DNA from: Viridothelium virens
Lineage: Eukaryota > Ascomycota > Dothideomycetes > Trypetheliales > Trypetheliaceae
DNA length: 64,000 nucleotides
Reading direction: 5' to 3'
Assembly: GCA_010094025.1 (NCBI GenBank)
Contig: ML991781.1
Location: 186,001 to 250,000, forward strand
Shown here: one piece after another, positions 1 to 10,970 of the stretch
Numbering within the stretch: the stretch's first letter is position 1
Layout of the letters: each line of letters opens with the position of its first letter
Translations under genes and position numbers: made by a program
Notes under the pieces: generated by a model
What the model was told of the DNA's origin: nothing
The model's database searches: none
The model's input: only the letters and a program-made list of their open reading frames with translations

Positions 1-420
1 GGGGTAGAGATTTTCAGTATCCGTAAAGACTACCGTATGGAGGATTAGAGTAAATTGCCGACAGAGTGACCCACTGGAGAAGAGCGATAGTAAAAAGAAA
101 TTTCTGTGCCAGGACAGCGGTCTCCGATGTCAAGAATTACACAATAATGATTGGACAGGAATGGATATTTGTATAGGTATGCAATCCCTAGTTGATCTTC
201 CGTCTAATCCACAGCCTAACCAGTGATCACGGAAGGCTCCAGGGAAAAAAAGGTGGTCCAGAGATAAATGACCGAGTGGTAATATTAATTAGGCGATACA
301 AATGCACAAGGATCCGACGAGCAAACAAAACAGTCAATGAATAGATATCTATATCTCTATCTATATCTAAATTCTTGAACAGCTAGTGCGGACATCGCTG
401 TTGCAGAATGAACTGCTGCA
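1..420. other. left-edge flank, no gene seen
   Basis: No open frame here has recognisable family features. A short TATCTA-type simple repeat lies at about 341-367. The stretch is most simply the 3' flank of the dehydrogenase that ends at 421 on the minus strand. Confidence 0.5.
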
Positions 421-1833
421 TTATGTTCTTCCTCCGAGAACGTCCTTAAGGCCCTGCATACCAGGGCCCATGCCACCGCTTGCAAAGTACTTGAGCGTTT
501 CGATACCTCCATCGAGTCCATCGGAATCATCTCGAATGTCGAAGTTACCATAACCACCAACTGCAACCGCCCGCCCTTGATATCCTTGTTAGCTTACGAA
601 TATAAAGTAAAGCAGAATGTGTAACGGTAAGCTTACCCTCAGCCCTCTCATCAGCCAGCAGCCGCATTACGGCATCCACCGCCTGGCCCACACTTGCAAG
701 CTTTGCGCCTCGCTCTTCCAGCGCATCAGCGACGGGGAGAATGACCTGAGTGGGCATGAACGTAGGGGCAATCAAATTTGTTCGGTAACCCATTTGGCGA
801 ATTTCCTGGATAACACATTGGTCAGCTTCTTAGATGATTATCGTATAGCACCAGTCTTTGCTTACTTCACGAATCGTTTTCCACAGACCCCTCACTCCAA
901 ACTTTGACGCACTGTAGTCCGCCATAGGCGGAATCTCCAGATATGACGCCAGTGATCCAATGAAAAGAAGCTGCCTTCGCATTCGTCCTGGTATGACAGG
1001 AGACGGAAGACGAAAATAGTGCAGCGATAACAGAGTTGTATAGTAGACACCCTTGAGCACAACATCAAAGGTGTCATTGGCTGGGGGTTCTGGGTCCTTA
1101 TCCAGAGACACCGACTTCGAAAGCTGCAATGGGAAGCCAGCTAAGCCTGCACAAGGGATTACGATATCGATGCCGCAGGTTGGATGCATCGAATATGCTG
1201 CTTTGAAGGCGTTGACTTGCGAATTCCAGTCTGTTACGTCGGTCTTCACAAAAGTCGTGCTGCAAATTGGTGTGGTCAGTGTCAAGTAGGGCCCAGGGGA
1301 CTAGGTATTCAAAGAGTCCTGGAGAAAATTGTGATCGGATGAAGCACTCTTCATACTGTTACGCCGCGCAAAAAAAAAAAACATGAAATTCTTGAATAGG
1401 CCGACACAGACTCATGAGATGGAACATGTGAAGCTTACCGAAAGCCCTTGTCATTGAGATCTTTGGATACCTTCTCGCCATTCTCCAAATTCAGGTCAGC
1501 GATGGTCACTCTCGCACTGAAAGCGTTTAGTATCGTGAGCATGAGAGTGGAAAACTGTGACACAAACCCATATTCTGCAAGCCGTGATGTTATATGAGCA
1601 CCTAAACCATTCGCTCCACCAGTGACCAATACGTTGAGATCTGTCAGACAAGACAGATCGAGCGGCGCAGAGAAGTCTACTTTCTCGGTACTGGCTGTTG
1701 GACCATTCTCGGCGGCGACTATCTGGCCGTTCTCAACGCTGGCTGTTTGGCCGTTGTCAATAACAGTCGTGTGGCCGTTTTGAGCGCTGCCTGTTTGACC
1801 GAAGCCATTTGTTGATTGATGATTGTCTGCCAT
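421..1833 (-). CDS. short-chain dehydrogenase/reductase (SDR), five exons
   Basis: NAD(P)-dependent oxidoreductase of the classical SDR family; substrate unknown. Exons on the minus strand: 1833-1568, 1516-1439, 1259-866, 805-637, 575-421, giving 353 aa with every junction in phase and GT-AG introns of 51-179 nt. Visible motifs: the cofactor glycine motif TGGANGLG near residue 70, an acidic cofactor-binding position in ADLNLENG, a CAG version of the NNAG motif, the active-site serine in GSLASY and YSASK carrying the catalytic Tyr and Lys. The first 55 residues are unusual: five imperfect units built on NGQ/NGH/NGP precede the Rossmann fold. The C terminus ends in a Gly/Asp-rich tail. A decayed SDR and an O-methyltransferase follow within 4.5 kb, which suggests small-molecule or secondary metabolism. 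The family call is firm; the pathway is inference. Confidence 0.88.
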
Positions 1834-2365
1834 GAGTACTGCGATCTTTCAAGAGGAACGATGTGATCTTCAATGACCAGAATGTGGAATCAAAGCCAGC
1901 CGCTGTTGATATTAGTTCCTTGATTGCTCAAAAGCAATTCTGCATGCAGGATGATGTTGGATCTAGGCTAATGCCGTGAGGGTGCATGCATACGATCTAC
2001 GCTTGCTGTCATGCTGGAGCTTCTCAATTTAGCTTTTCTGTACGTTCAACGTGTTGAATCCTTCACAATTCCTTATCTGCAGTGATCTTGTCGAGACTAC
2101 CGAGAATCTTCAGTCCAGACCCATTCTTTACAAAAAGCGGTGAAGCTCGTGTTCGGCTACAATGTGTGATGAGAACAGTGTCCGCACCAAGGAGTCAACG
2201 GCATTGGCGGCTGCTGCCTGCTCCAAGGAAAGCTAATGACGATGATTGGTAACAGTATAGGTTTTGGGTGGAACGCAGTAGCCATATCTGCAAGCTTGCA
2301 CCATAGTGAAAGCATACATTGGTAAAGCTGATGCTGTAATCGGACAAAGACGTTGAGAGCAGACA
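1834..2365. other. intergenic, upstream region of the SDR gene
   Basis: This holds the 5' flank of the minus-strand dehydrogenase and the flank of the decayed dehydrogenase that follows. No supportable gene or RNA is seen. Confidence 0.4.
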
Positions 2366-2762
2366 TTGCTATTGCTTGCAAGCGAAGGAGCTCGCCTGGT
2401 TCTCGGATATGCAACGGGGTCCTCATCAATACTAATCGCATGTGTTGCGAATGATCTCCGCGAAAAGAACAAAGTCCATGTCATTTCGGTACAGATCGAC
2501 CTCAGTGACCTCGTGGGCCCTTGCATCCTCATGGCAAAAGCAAAGCACTTTCGCAGATTGAGCCCTGCAGAGCTCGTAAATGACATCATCATCATCAACA
2601 ACATCAACGACGCAAGAATACCTGAGATCGCGACCCTTGGCGACATCATGCTCGAACATGACATTCTACATCAGTAGTACCGCATCAATGTCTTCATTCC
2701 TTCTCTTCTAGCACAAGCCGCGCTTGTCTGGAGCCCCCACACAATGGCTCAGAGCACGTCGT
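2366..2762 (+). pseudogene. decayed short-chain dehydrogenase fragment
   Basis: The frame from 2366 reads LLLASEGARLVLGYATG, then a stretch ending VISVQIDLSDL, which matches the first Rossmann helix and strand and the conserved Asp of an SDR or ketoreductase. Further on comes an INN-like remnant of the NNAG region, then DARIPEIATL. After an in-frame TAG at 2675-2677 the same frame continues YRINVFIPSLLAQAAL, which fits the next SDR helix, and stops at 2760-2762. The glycine motif upstream and the YxxxK active site downstream are both absent, so this is a relict and not a small gene. It may be a lost neighbour or duplicate of the SDR at 421-1833. An intron could explain the single stop but not the missing ends. 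Confidence 0.6.
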
Positions 2763-4296
2763 GAAGTTCTAGAGCACGCCTAACGCTGGCAGTTGTGTAG
2801 CGTAGTCGGACTGCGGGACGACAGCGGCGGCGCTGGAGGCCTCAACGTGAATCTGGGGGCGGGAACGGCGCAAGGGCGTGATCGAGAGTGCCGTCGACTC
2901 AGACGCTGCCAAGATGGGTATGTTCGAAAGGAGGAGCCGCGGGTTCCGCATGGGGATTTCCCACATGGTGGAGCTGACGCCACTGGCGAGACTAGGCGAG
3001 CACGTCAAAAGCGACAGCATGATAAGGGATTGGGGGGCCTGAGCGTCGTCAGCAGAGTGTGGTGATGCACTCTGCTTCTATGAACGTTCCTCGATACGGA
3101 GAGGTACCCATTGCAAGTTTGACAGGAAGGATTCGCAACGGTCGAGGGAAGGGCCGCGATTGTAGGGATAATATGTGGACCGAAGGTGGGATAGTGTCCC
3201 AGGAGCGTGGGTTACGTAAATGGAAGCATGCAATTCATCTCGTGAATTAAGCTAAGTAGAGTAAGGGGCGAAACGTGAAAGTGGAAATTTAGGACATCGT
3301 GCTCCATCAGATACACCACTCGGTGTGGGCAGGAGTACTGGTTCCGGGTAATCAGCGAAGGTCTACCGTAAATAGCATAGAAGGCACAGCACCGGCTTAT
3401 GAATTTGTAAGGATCGGGGAATCTCACTGCAGACGTGTTAGTGATGGGAGTAGGTCGTCGTGTTGGTAGTGCGAGTCATTGTGTTAATGGAGTGGGTCTT
3501 AATTTTTGATAAAGCGGGTCGATGGAGCGAGAGAGTAAGTTGAAATGATAAGAGTGCGTGAGTAGGCGGAGTTTATGGCACCAAGGTCTGATCGATTGGA
3601 TGGGATGTAGAGAGAGCTAAGGTAGGTTGTAGCAGCTAGAGTAGCTTAAGGGTGGTGAGTGCAGTGAGTGCAGAAGACGAGAGCAGGGTGGTGACCACCA
3701 AGCTTCATCACGTGAAAGCCGGGGTCTGCAGGCGCTGCGGCCTTTCCCTCAGCGCTAGCCGAGAACGTGCTGGCTCGCCGACATTCGGCCGAGGCGCCGA
3801 TCTGCGGCCTATGCACGGCCAACGCTCGGTGGGATGAGGTACAGTACGTACTGCTACCTACCGACGACTTCTTACCACCCCCGATGCACTTGCAATGTAT
3901 CACCGTATGATCAACGGCCTCAATGAGCGGCAGTGTTGGCGAGCAGCTAGTCGTTGAAACGTCTGCCCGGGATGCTCAATGTACCTCCAAAGCAAAACAT
4001 CCATCAGGTTTCCCCATTCGTTGAAGCTATAGCGACGTCCCGAGTTAGACCGTGGAAGGTAGGGAGCATCGGACTCATCTCGATAATTGAACCCTCCATA
4101 GGCTCTCTGGATACAGATCACTACCTGGCTGATACGGGCATGTCTGGTGAAGGTGGAACTGTTGGGAGATGTGTACAGCTGATCGGAAGAAAGGTGAGCA
4201 CTTCAATTGGTAGCAACCCTGGTTTTCCATACATACTACAACGAGCTTCATATGGCGTGAGGTCGTCCACACCATTTAAGATACACCAACCCTAGC
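2763..4296. other. gene-poor stretch, nothing supportable
   Basis: Only short overlapping open frames on both strands, none with family motifs or plausible splice structure. A TCACGTGA E-box-like site lies near 3707-3714. Confidence 0.4.
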
Positions 4297-4316
4297 TGAT
4301 CAACACGTGTTGATCA
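4297..4316. promoter_or_regulatory. 20-bp perfect palindrome centred on CACGTG
   Basis: TGATCAACACGTGTTGATCA is identical on both strands and breaks at the next base on each side. Its core CACGTG is the E-box recognised by bHLH regulators in fungi. It lies 460 bp upstream of the O-methyltransferase start, within promoter distance. The palindrome is seen directly; the role as an operator for that gene is inference. Confidence 0.45.
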
Positions 4317-4775
4317 CCGGCGACTGGTAAGAGCTGGAGAAATATTCCCTCCAGATCGCTCGAACTTCTGCAAACTAACCATGCAGACCTTTATCTTTGG
4401 GAGGGGACGTGTTTGGAAAGACTGCTCCTCACACCGGCAGGCTTGCACTTGCACCGTTCGAACCATGCGCTGGCACGAGACGTTGCGTATGCGCTTTGGA
4501 TGTATTGTGACGATATGTCGGTTTCCATGGGTGCAGCATCGAAGCTGACATTGCCGACCAAATTGGCTGCAGATTGACGCTTGATGTACATTGACGGACC
4601 GAGCCTTTGAGGAAACTAGCCATATTTAAGCCACGACGATGTCCTGGCACGATGTGGACCTTCACCGAGTTATCATTTTCTACAACATCCTACTCATTAG
4701 TTTCCAGCCAGCATTGCTATTCTATCATCTGCCCCACAAAGGTCTTAGCTATTCCGCACAACAGACCCATCCATC

Positions 4776-6275
4776 ATGTCTCCGACTCTCGACATCTTCA
4801 TCCAAGAGGTTCAGCGTCTGGCTGATGCGGACAAGCACGGCGTAGCAGGTGCACACGAGGAGTTGATCGAGGCTATCAGCCGTCTCCATTATGCAGCGTC
4901 AACACCATGGGAGGTTCTCTGGGAGGAGCGGTTTCAGGTATTACTCATTCCGTCCAGTGATATGCAGGCTATCCCTCTTACAACTTGTATCTGTAGATGC
5001 TCAACCCGCTATGCACACGCATTGCCCTTGAAATCGGTGCTCTAGATGTCTTAGTCCGCAAGGGAGGCAATCCTGTCACGTCTGCAGAGCTTGCTAAAGA
5101 GACGAAATACGACCAGCAGGCAATTGGTTAGTTCATTCCATCTGGAAGTCTCTGGGCTTATGGCTCACGTCCCCTACTTTGGAATTTCTGTGCTGACAAG
5201 AGCACAACAAACAGAGCGTATCATGCGTGTTGTGACTCGCATCCACATCGCCTCCGAAGTAGGTGATAGCATCTACCGTGCCAATGAATCAACGGGCCTT
5301 TTGGTGAACAGGGAGGGTATCGCGGGCGAGAAATACTTGTTAGTCCCAAACTTCAATCTACCCCATTCCAAAACTTATTCAACCCATTGACTAGTAGGTT
5401 TGGCTATCTGACGAGATGAGTTTGTGTACAGTTTCGACTTCCTCTTCCCAATTGGAGCGAACATCGTTCCTTGCTTGAAGGAAAATGGACTTCAACAGTT
5501 CCATAACCCGAACGCCAAGACGCCGTTCGAGTATACCTTCGGAGCCCCTATTTTCGACTACCTCTCTAACCCTAAGCATCTGGAGTCCAAGCAAATCTTC
5601 GACTCCCTGATGCACGGCCGTCGTAAGGGCGCACCTATCCAGTGGTTCGACACCTACCCCGCCGCCCGTGAACTTCGCGTCAGCGCAAAGAACGCCACGG
5701 ATGGCGTCGCGACCAATGGTACCTCCAACGGCACCTCCAACGGCGACAGCAACGAGGTTCTCCTTGTTGACATAGCGGGCAACAAAGGCCACGATCTGCT
5801 CGCCTTCTCTCAGACGATCGCCCATACGCCAGGCCAGCTCGTGCTCGAAGACTTGCCTCTGACCTTCTCCCAGATCCATCCAGAGCAGAACGAGGCGCTC
5901 AAGGAGGCAGGCATTCGCCTGCAAGAATACGATTTCTTTACGCCTCAGCCTGTGAAGGGAGCCCGTGCCTACTTCTTTCGCGACATCTGCCATGACTGGA
6001 GCGACGCCTATACCGAGCGCTTCCTGGCACGGACCGCTGAGGCGATGACGCCAGGGTACTCGAAGCTGCTGATCGAGGACCACGTAGTGGACGACATTGG
6101 GGCGCATCATCGGCCGGCGGCTAGCGATGTGCTGATGATGTTAGTACTGAGCGGGATCGAGAGGACGAGGAAGCAGTGGTACGCGATGCTGGAGAAGATT
6201 GGATTGGAAATTGTGCACATCTGGCCAAGTAAGAGAGGCCACCAGAGTGTCATTGAAGCGATCAAGAGGGCGTGA
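4776..6275 (+). CDS. SAM-dependent O-methyltransferase (plant/fungal type, Methyltransf_2)
   Basis: Transfers a methyl group from S-adenosylmethionine to a hydroxyl, typically of a phenolic or polyketide metabolite. Exons 4776-4937, 4997-5126, 5215-5338, 5432-6275 join in phase to give 419 aa, normal for fungal members. The N-terminal half is the winged-helix dimerisation region (the RIMRVV helix, then ANESTG). The SAM site is LLVDIAGNKG at residues about 249-258, and the general base is the His of DICHDWSD at about residue 326. Just before the SAM motif lies a low-complexity insert of tandem NGTS units (about residues 234-246) encoded by a 12-nt DNA repeat. The nearby SDR and SDR relict suggest a metabolite locus; no polyketide synthase or NRPS is present in the window. 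The start was chosen by the downstream splice phase and the first ATG. Confidence 0.9.
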
Positions 6276-9200
6276 GTATAGACCAACATGGATCTTGAAC
6301 TTTGAGAATAGACCGGGTGCACTATTCAGTTTGGCAGCGAATTCATTGCCATCTGCATTACTTGGGATACTACTCGAACTGTCATTTGGTTAAGGTACCG
6401 GGGATAGTCCTTTTAATGTTGTGTAGATTCTCGCTTGAGCTATTTTGTCACGCTAGATACCTGCGCCTCTCAAAGCGCACGTACAACAAAAAACCGAAAA
6501 AAATGGAGGTGCGCTAGAATGGAGAACAGCTAAGTACCAGTTAGCACCAGTAATGATCAACGATAAATCAATACCAAACTGCTCTAAACAAACGCTGAAC
6601 TTGAAGACTTTCGTGACCCTAGTCCAACATCGACTATCTTTTTGGTGGCAACTCCACTCAAGAGGCAGCTATACAGTCATCACGCCGCCAAAAGAGCAGA
6701 AAGGTTACGAAATCAACATGACTAAATTAGTAAAGTATCTACATGAAATTACTTCGATTGTGTATTTTGCCTTGCTGGGACTGTGTTTGGAGATAGGGAG
6801 CGTGGGACGTGGATTGGATTGCATTCGCTACTTTATCTCAATCAAGATATGTCCAAAAGTGTTCTGAGAAGTCACTACCTTCTCCGTACTGACCTCAGGG
6901 ATCTTCCTCGTATCAGTCGGTTAACGGGGAGTCCCGTCAATCTTGTCGAATGACCGTCCCACAGTCCTGGGCATGTGCATAAGCACAACGATGACGAAGA
7001 TGGTTTAACTAGCTGTATCAAGGAAATGCACTCCAATGTCTGGTAGAGTCGCGCATAGGTAAGCGCAGTGACGATGGCACTTGATGCTGACCTGATGGTG
7101 ATGGGCTGCATCTCGCTCGCATTGGTCTTACCACACACCGCCCAAATACTGCAGTAGTGAGCCTGATACACGGAAACCACCATCCCCACGAACTGACGCC
7201 CAACCCCATATTTGACTACTGCGTTCCTTCTGTGCAGACTGACCCCACGCGGGCGCCTATGTGTGCAAAACCTACGACGATATCGGCACGCCAGCCAAGT
7301 CTGTCTAGGTCTTCGTTGGCGGAAAACGAGGTGACAGTCAAGAAGTGCAGAGACGCCAAAGGCGATGGATCGAGCTGTAGTCTCGGAGGATCTCGGCTTG
7401 TTCAAAGAGTATCGTCCCAGGATGAAGTTCTCGCTTGACTAAGAACTCCATACAGCTCTGAGAATACCCCATATGCCATAATGGACGAAGCCTAAGAATA
7501 GATTAGCATCTTCGTCGCACGAAATACAACCGTCTCTAGAATCGTCTTGGACCTAGATTTCGAGATGACAAAAGACTTGAATATCGTCAGTACTAGCAAT
7601 TAAATGTTCCAAGAACCCCGAAAATTTTTGAGGAAGAGGAATAATTATGCTCAAAACCTCCAGTCGGGAATCATGGAAACGTTGAGCGTGCTGATCAGAC
7701 AAAGGTGTTCCCCGCTCGACAAAGCCGCTCTTGACATGTCCCAATATTTCTCGACACAGTACTACTATGGGCATGTCGAATCAACAGTCGTGATTCGTGG
7801 ATTCTTTCTCACGATCCTTTCTCACGTCACCAATCTCCATACTGTCAGTCTACTCAGGTTTCTTGGGCCGCCATGAAGAATGGCAGCGGGTTTCAGGTCC
7901 AACGAATTTTGAGTCACTGGAGGCTTAGGGAGGAGGCCAAGCGAATCATTGCCTAAACGGTATTCATAAGCTGGTGGATCTCTTGTGGAAAAAGTCTGAA
8001 CCAAAACCATCCTGAGAAAGGGGGTTAATCGCTCCCAACCACTGAAGCCCGAGGATACGCTATCCAGCCTACTGGCCATGCTTGGAGAACTACCACGGTT
8101 AGTAACGAAGCTCCATCAGCATTAAGATTTGCAGAGGATCACCTACCCGGTGAAGCAGGAGAGCAAGAAGACGTGGACACATGGAAGACGATGCAGCAAC
8201 GGGGTGTTGAGACACGTCAGTCTGTCAAACGGCAGTGCATTAGGATGGGAGTCCCTACATACAGCAAGCACGATCACAGGGGTCGTTGTCGTATTCATGT
8301 GCTTGATGCACCGATCGCGACATACACTGTTGGCATCATTCTTTCTCGGCTCTTACAGTGATAAGAGGGAATCGTCTCGGTTGAAGTCAACAACATCTGG
8401 AAGAGGCCTAGCGAACATACTAGCCCACGGCGTTTAATGTCTACGGCATCCTTTAATGGAGCCTTTGGAGCCTATTCAAGAGATTTGCCCAGGGATATTG
8501 GTGGCGATCCCAATCGACGGAGTTTAGCCATGATGCCTCCCGACTTTCCACTTTCCTCCTCAAGAAGCGATTAACTACGTTTCGTATGACAGCGGGCTAA
8601 TGCACATTGTAGACGTTGAATGCAGTAAGATGATGTCCTCTGCTGGTACCGAAGATTACCTCATCAGATCACAGTCGTATCAGCGATTCGTCCAAACATC
8701 AAGCAAATAGCGTGGCTTCTGGAGCGACCTTACCGCGGAACGAACCACCAGGCATTCCGGGGCGAAGTGCCGCGGAGACGGCGGTGAGACGGGGTGAGAC
8801 GGCGGCGGCACCCAAGGTTTTGACCCTGTGAAGATTGCACTGGCCTTTATGCATAAGACACGTTGATATCATGTATCCATAGCAACAAATACCTTCTTCG
8901 ACCTAGTTGAACAACCGGAAGAGAGAAAAGAGATAAGCACGGTCGGGCTCTTCTACCACGATAACCATTATAGTTCACGGTCTAGCGGAAAGCCAAGCTG
9001 TTAGCGTCGGCGATGTTGCTAGCTCCCGCACCTTGCGATGGCGCAAAGAGGTGAAGGACTAAAGGAATGAAGGGATGTCTTCGCGGCTGGTCGGTCTCTC
9101 CATTAAGCAGACGGATACGGCGGACAATATAGACGAGTCATCTACTTCTGGTATCATCAGGCGTTTGACCTTGAGCAAGATCTTTGCGGGAGTCCCTTCA

Positions 9201-10970
9201 CGTTGAACACGTGGGTAAATGGTGACTAATCAAATTATCCCTCCAGTGGTCTTCAGGCCTCGGGTTCTAGATTTGAGTTGTCTTGTACAGCAACTTACTG
9301 CATCAATATCTATGAGGTGCATCGACGCGTCCCCATATAGAAAATGGTTGATCTCTACCTGACGAGGTAAAGCTTTTCAACCCCGAGTATGACTCTGGTC
9401 TTGATTTGCTACGAATCCTTGAGCAGATCTCTTTCGTCAGGCTTAGTCGAACATGTTCACTGTGAAGCGCGGGAAATTTCGGGCGCAGGGCATTTGCTGT
9501 ATAATCTAAATCACCAGCAGAGTTGTGGCAAGCAATCGTGGAGTAGAGTTCCTGATGCTTCGCATCTTAGCCTCGGCATACCTAGTTAAGCATACCGAAG
9601 GGCTTCGCCGAGCGCTAAGAAGGATCCTGCATAACGACAAAGCGAGATGCTTCAATTGCAAGCTGGTATCTTATCTGCTAAACAGCCTCTATTTGTCAAA
9701 TCTCATCAAGATGCTTACTAGCTTTACGCACATAAGCCGATATCCTTCGGCAGTGCTTTGGTAAAAGTAGAAGATGTTGCCAGTTCCACCATACAGATGG
9801 AATACTGGGCATGTACATCTTCAGCCTTACGGCAACTGTCCTCGCACGACAGCACACGCTGGTCTTGCATACGTAGGTACGCTTGCACGGCGACAGGAGT
9901 CGGTAGCTTCAGCCTCAGAGATCTATCTAGCCAAAGAGGCTTATCGTAGGTCCTGCACTATCCTTTGGTCTTTGGTCTTGCCATCCATCATTCATACTTC
10001 CTCTTTTGGCTCATATAACGTGTCAGGTCGAGTGACTACCTACCATAGGGCAGATCCGTGCCTATGATTCGAACTCAGAGCCAATGAATAGCCCAATGGT
10101 CTTTCTCTCCGAGGTCCTTAGCGGATCATATACGCCAAAGATCCCTACATCAGCACGATGCTGATACTTTGCACACCGGTATCAGCTAGCGACGGATTGA
10201 AGGTAGGCGCACTCTTCCAGTGACAGAAACAGCATAGCCGTTCCCATATGAATGAGGGGTGCAGAAGGCAATATTTATCATCCTTCGGTACCTGTTTTAT
10301 CGCGTTATCAAATTCCGATCTAATTTTATTTTCCATCAGGTAAGCTATGCCCACATACGCTGGGGCAGAAAACCTTGCTTTACCTTCGGCCCCACCTCCC
10401 CCGAGGCCCACCCAAGCCCTCACAACTCCAACAAATTCTCTATCCACGGAGTCAACGTCTCACTTACCTCTCCCTCCGCTCCTTACACTTGTAACTTTCT
10501 ACCAAATAATCTGGTCATTAGATTCTACCCTGCTTGTTACCCAATTCGAATTTTAGGTCGTCTTTTGTCTACATCAAATACTGATTTGAAATTGATCCTG
10601 CTTCGCATATTGGCCCATCACTCAGCCTTACCTGGTCCGCGCTTGACAATCTTGTAAATAGTCATTACAATATCTTGTAGATAGTCTCAAAGCCTCGGCT
10701 ACGTGTAAGATTGCTCGGTGACCCGTGCCGCCAAATTCTTTGCTTTTTGCATAGACAAGAATACCCCATCTTTATGTAAACACTATATGTTAAGTGCAGC
10801 GATAGAAGATTATATCTCATCGCTCAGATATATATCTTGCCAGAATAATAATAAACATGACCATCTCAACTCCTGAGACTGGGTAAAAAGGTGATCGAAA
10901 CATCCCGCAAAACTCCTAATCCTCCGCATGAACAAAACCGTACATTTCCACTTCAACCCTCCCATCATTC
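6276..10970. other. 4.7-kb gene-poor region with decayed-looking sequence
   Basis: No complete gene can be supported on either strand. Open frames are short and full of low-information sequence. Minus-strand frames between about 6875 and 8080 have locally coding-like composition but no motif I can name, so a decayed gene is possible. A small GAGACGG tandem repeat lies near 8775. The part nearest 10970 is the 3' flank of the GH16 gene. Confidence 0.4.
8775..8806 (+). repeat. short tandem repeat, three GAGACGG-based units
   Basis: Three adjacent units read GAGACGGCGGT, GAGACGGGGT and GAGACGGCGGC, in otherwise unremarkable intergenic DNA. The units contain CGG triplets, the half-site of Zn2Cys6 regulators, but no gene lies close enough to argue for a promoter role. 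Confidence 0.6.

Noticed and set aside
2769-3020. Minus-strand 83-codon hydrophobic frame considered as a small secreted protein
   Set aside because: No clear signal peptide cleavage site or cysteine pattern, and an equally long opposite-strand frame covers the same bases.
6875-7405. Minus-strand 176-codon frame with KYGVGRQFVGMVVSVYQAHY, faintly like a fungal rhodopsin-type (Pth11-like) membrane domain
   Set aside because: Only one short stretch resembles the family. No transmembrane pattern is kept over the frame and adjacent frames give nothing consistent.
10060-10085. GAGTTCGAATCATAGG on the minus strand, resembling a tRNA B box
   Set aside because: The flanking bases do not form a T-arm stem, and no A box or acceptor stem is found at the right distance.
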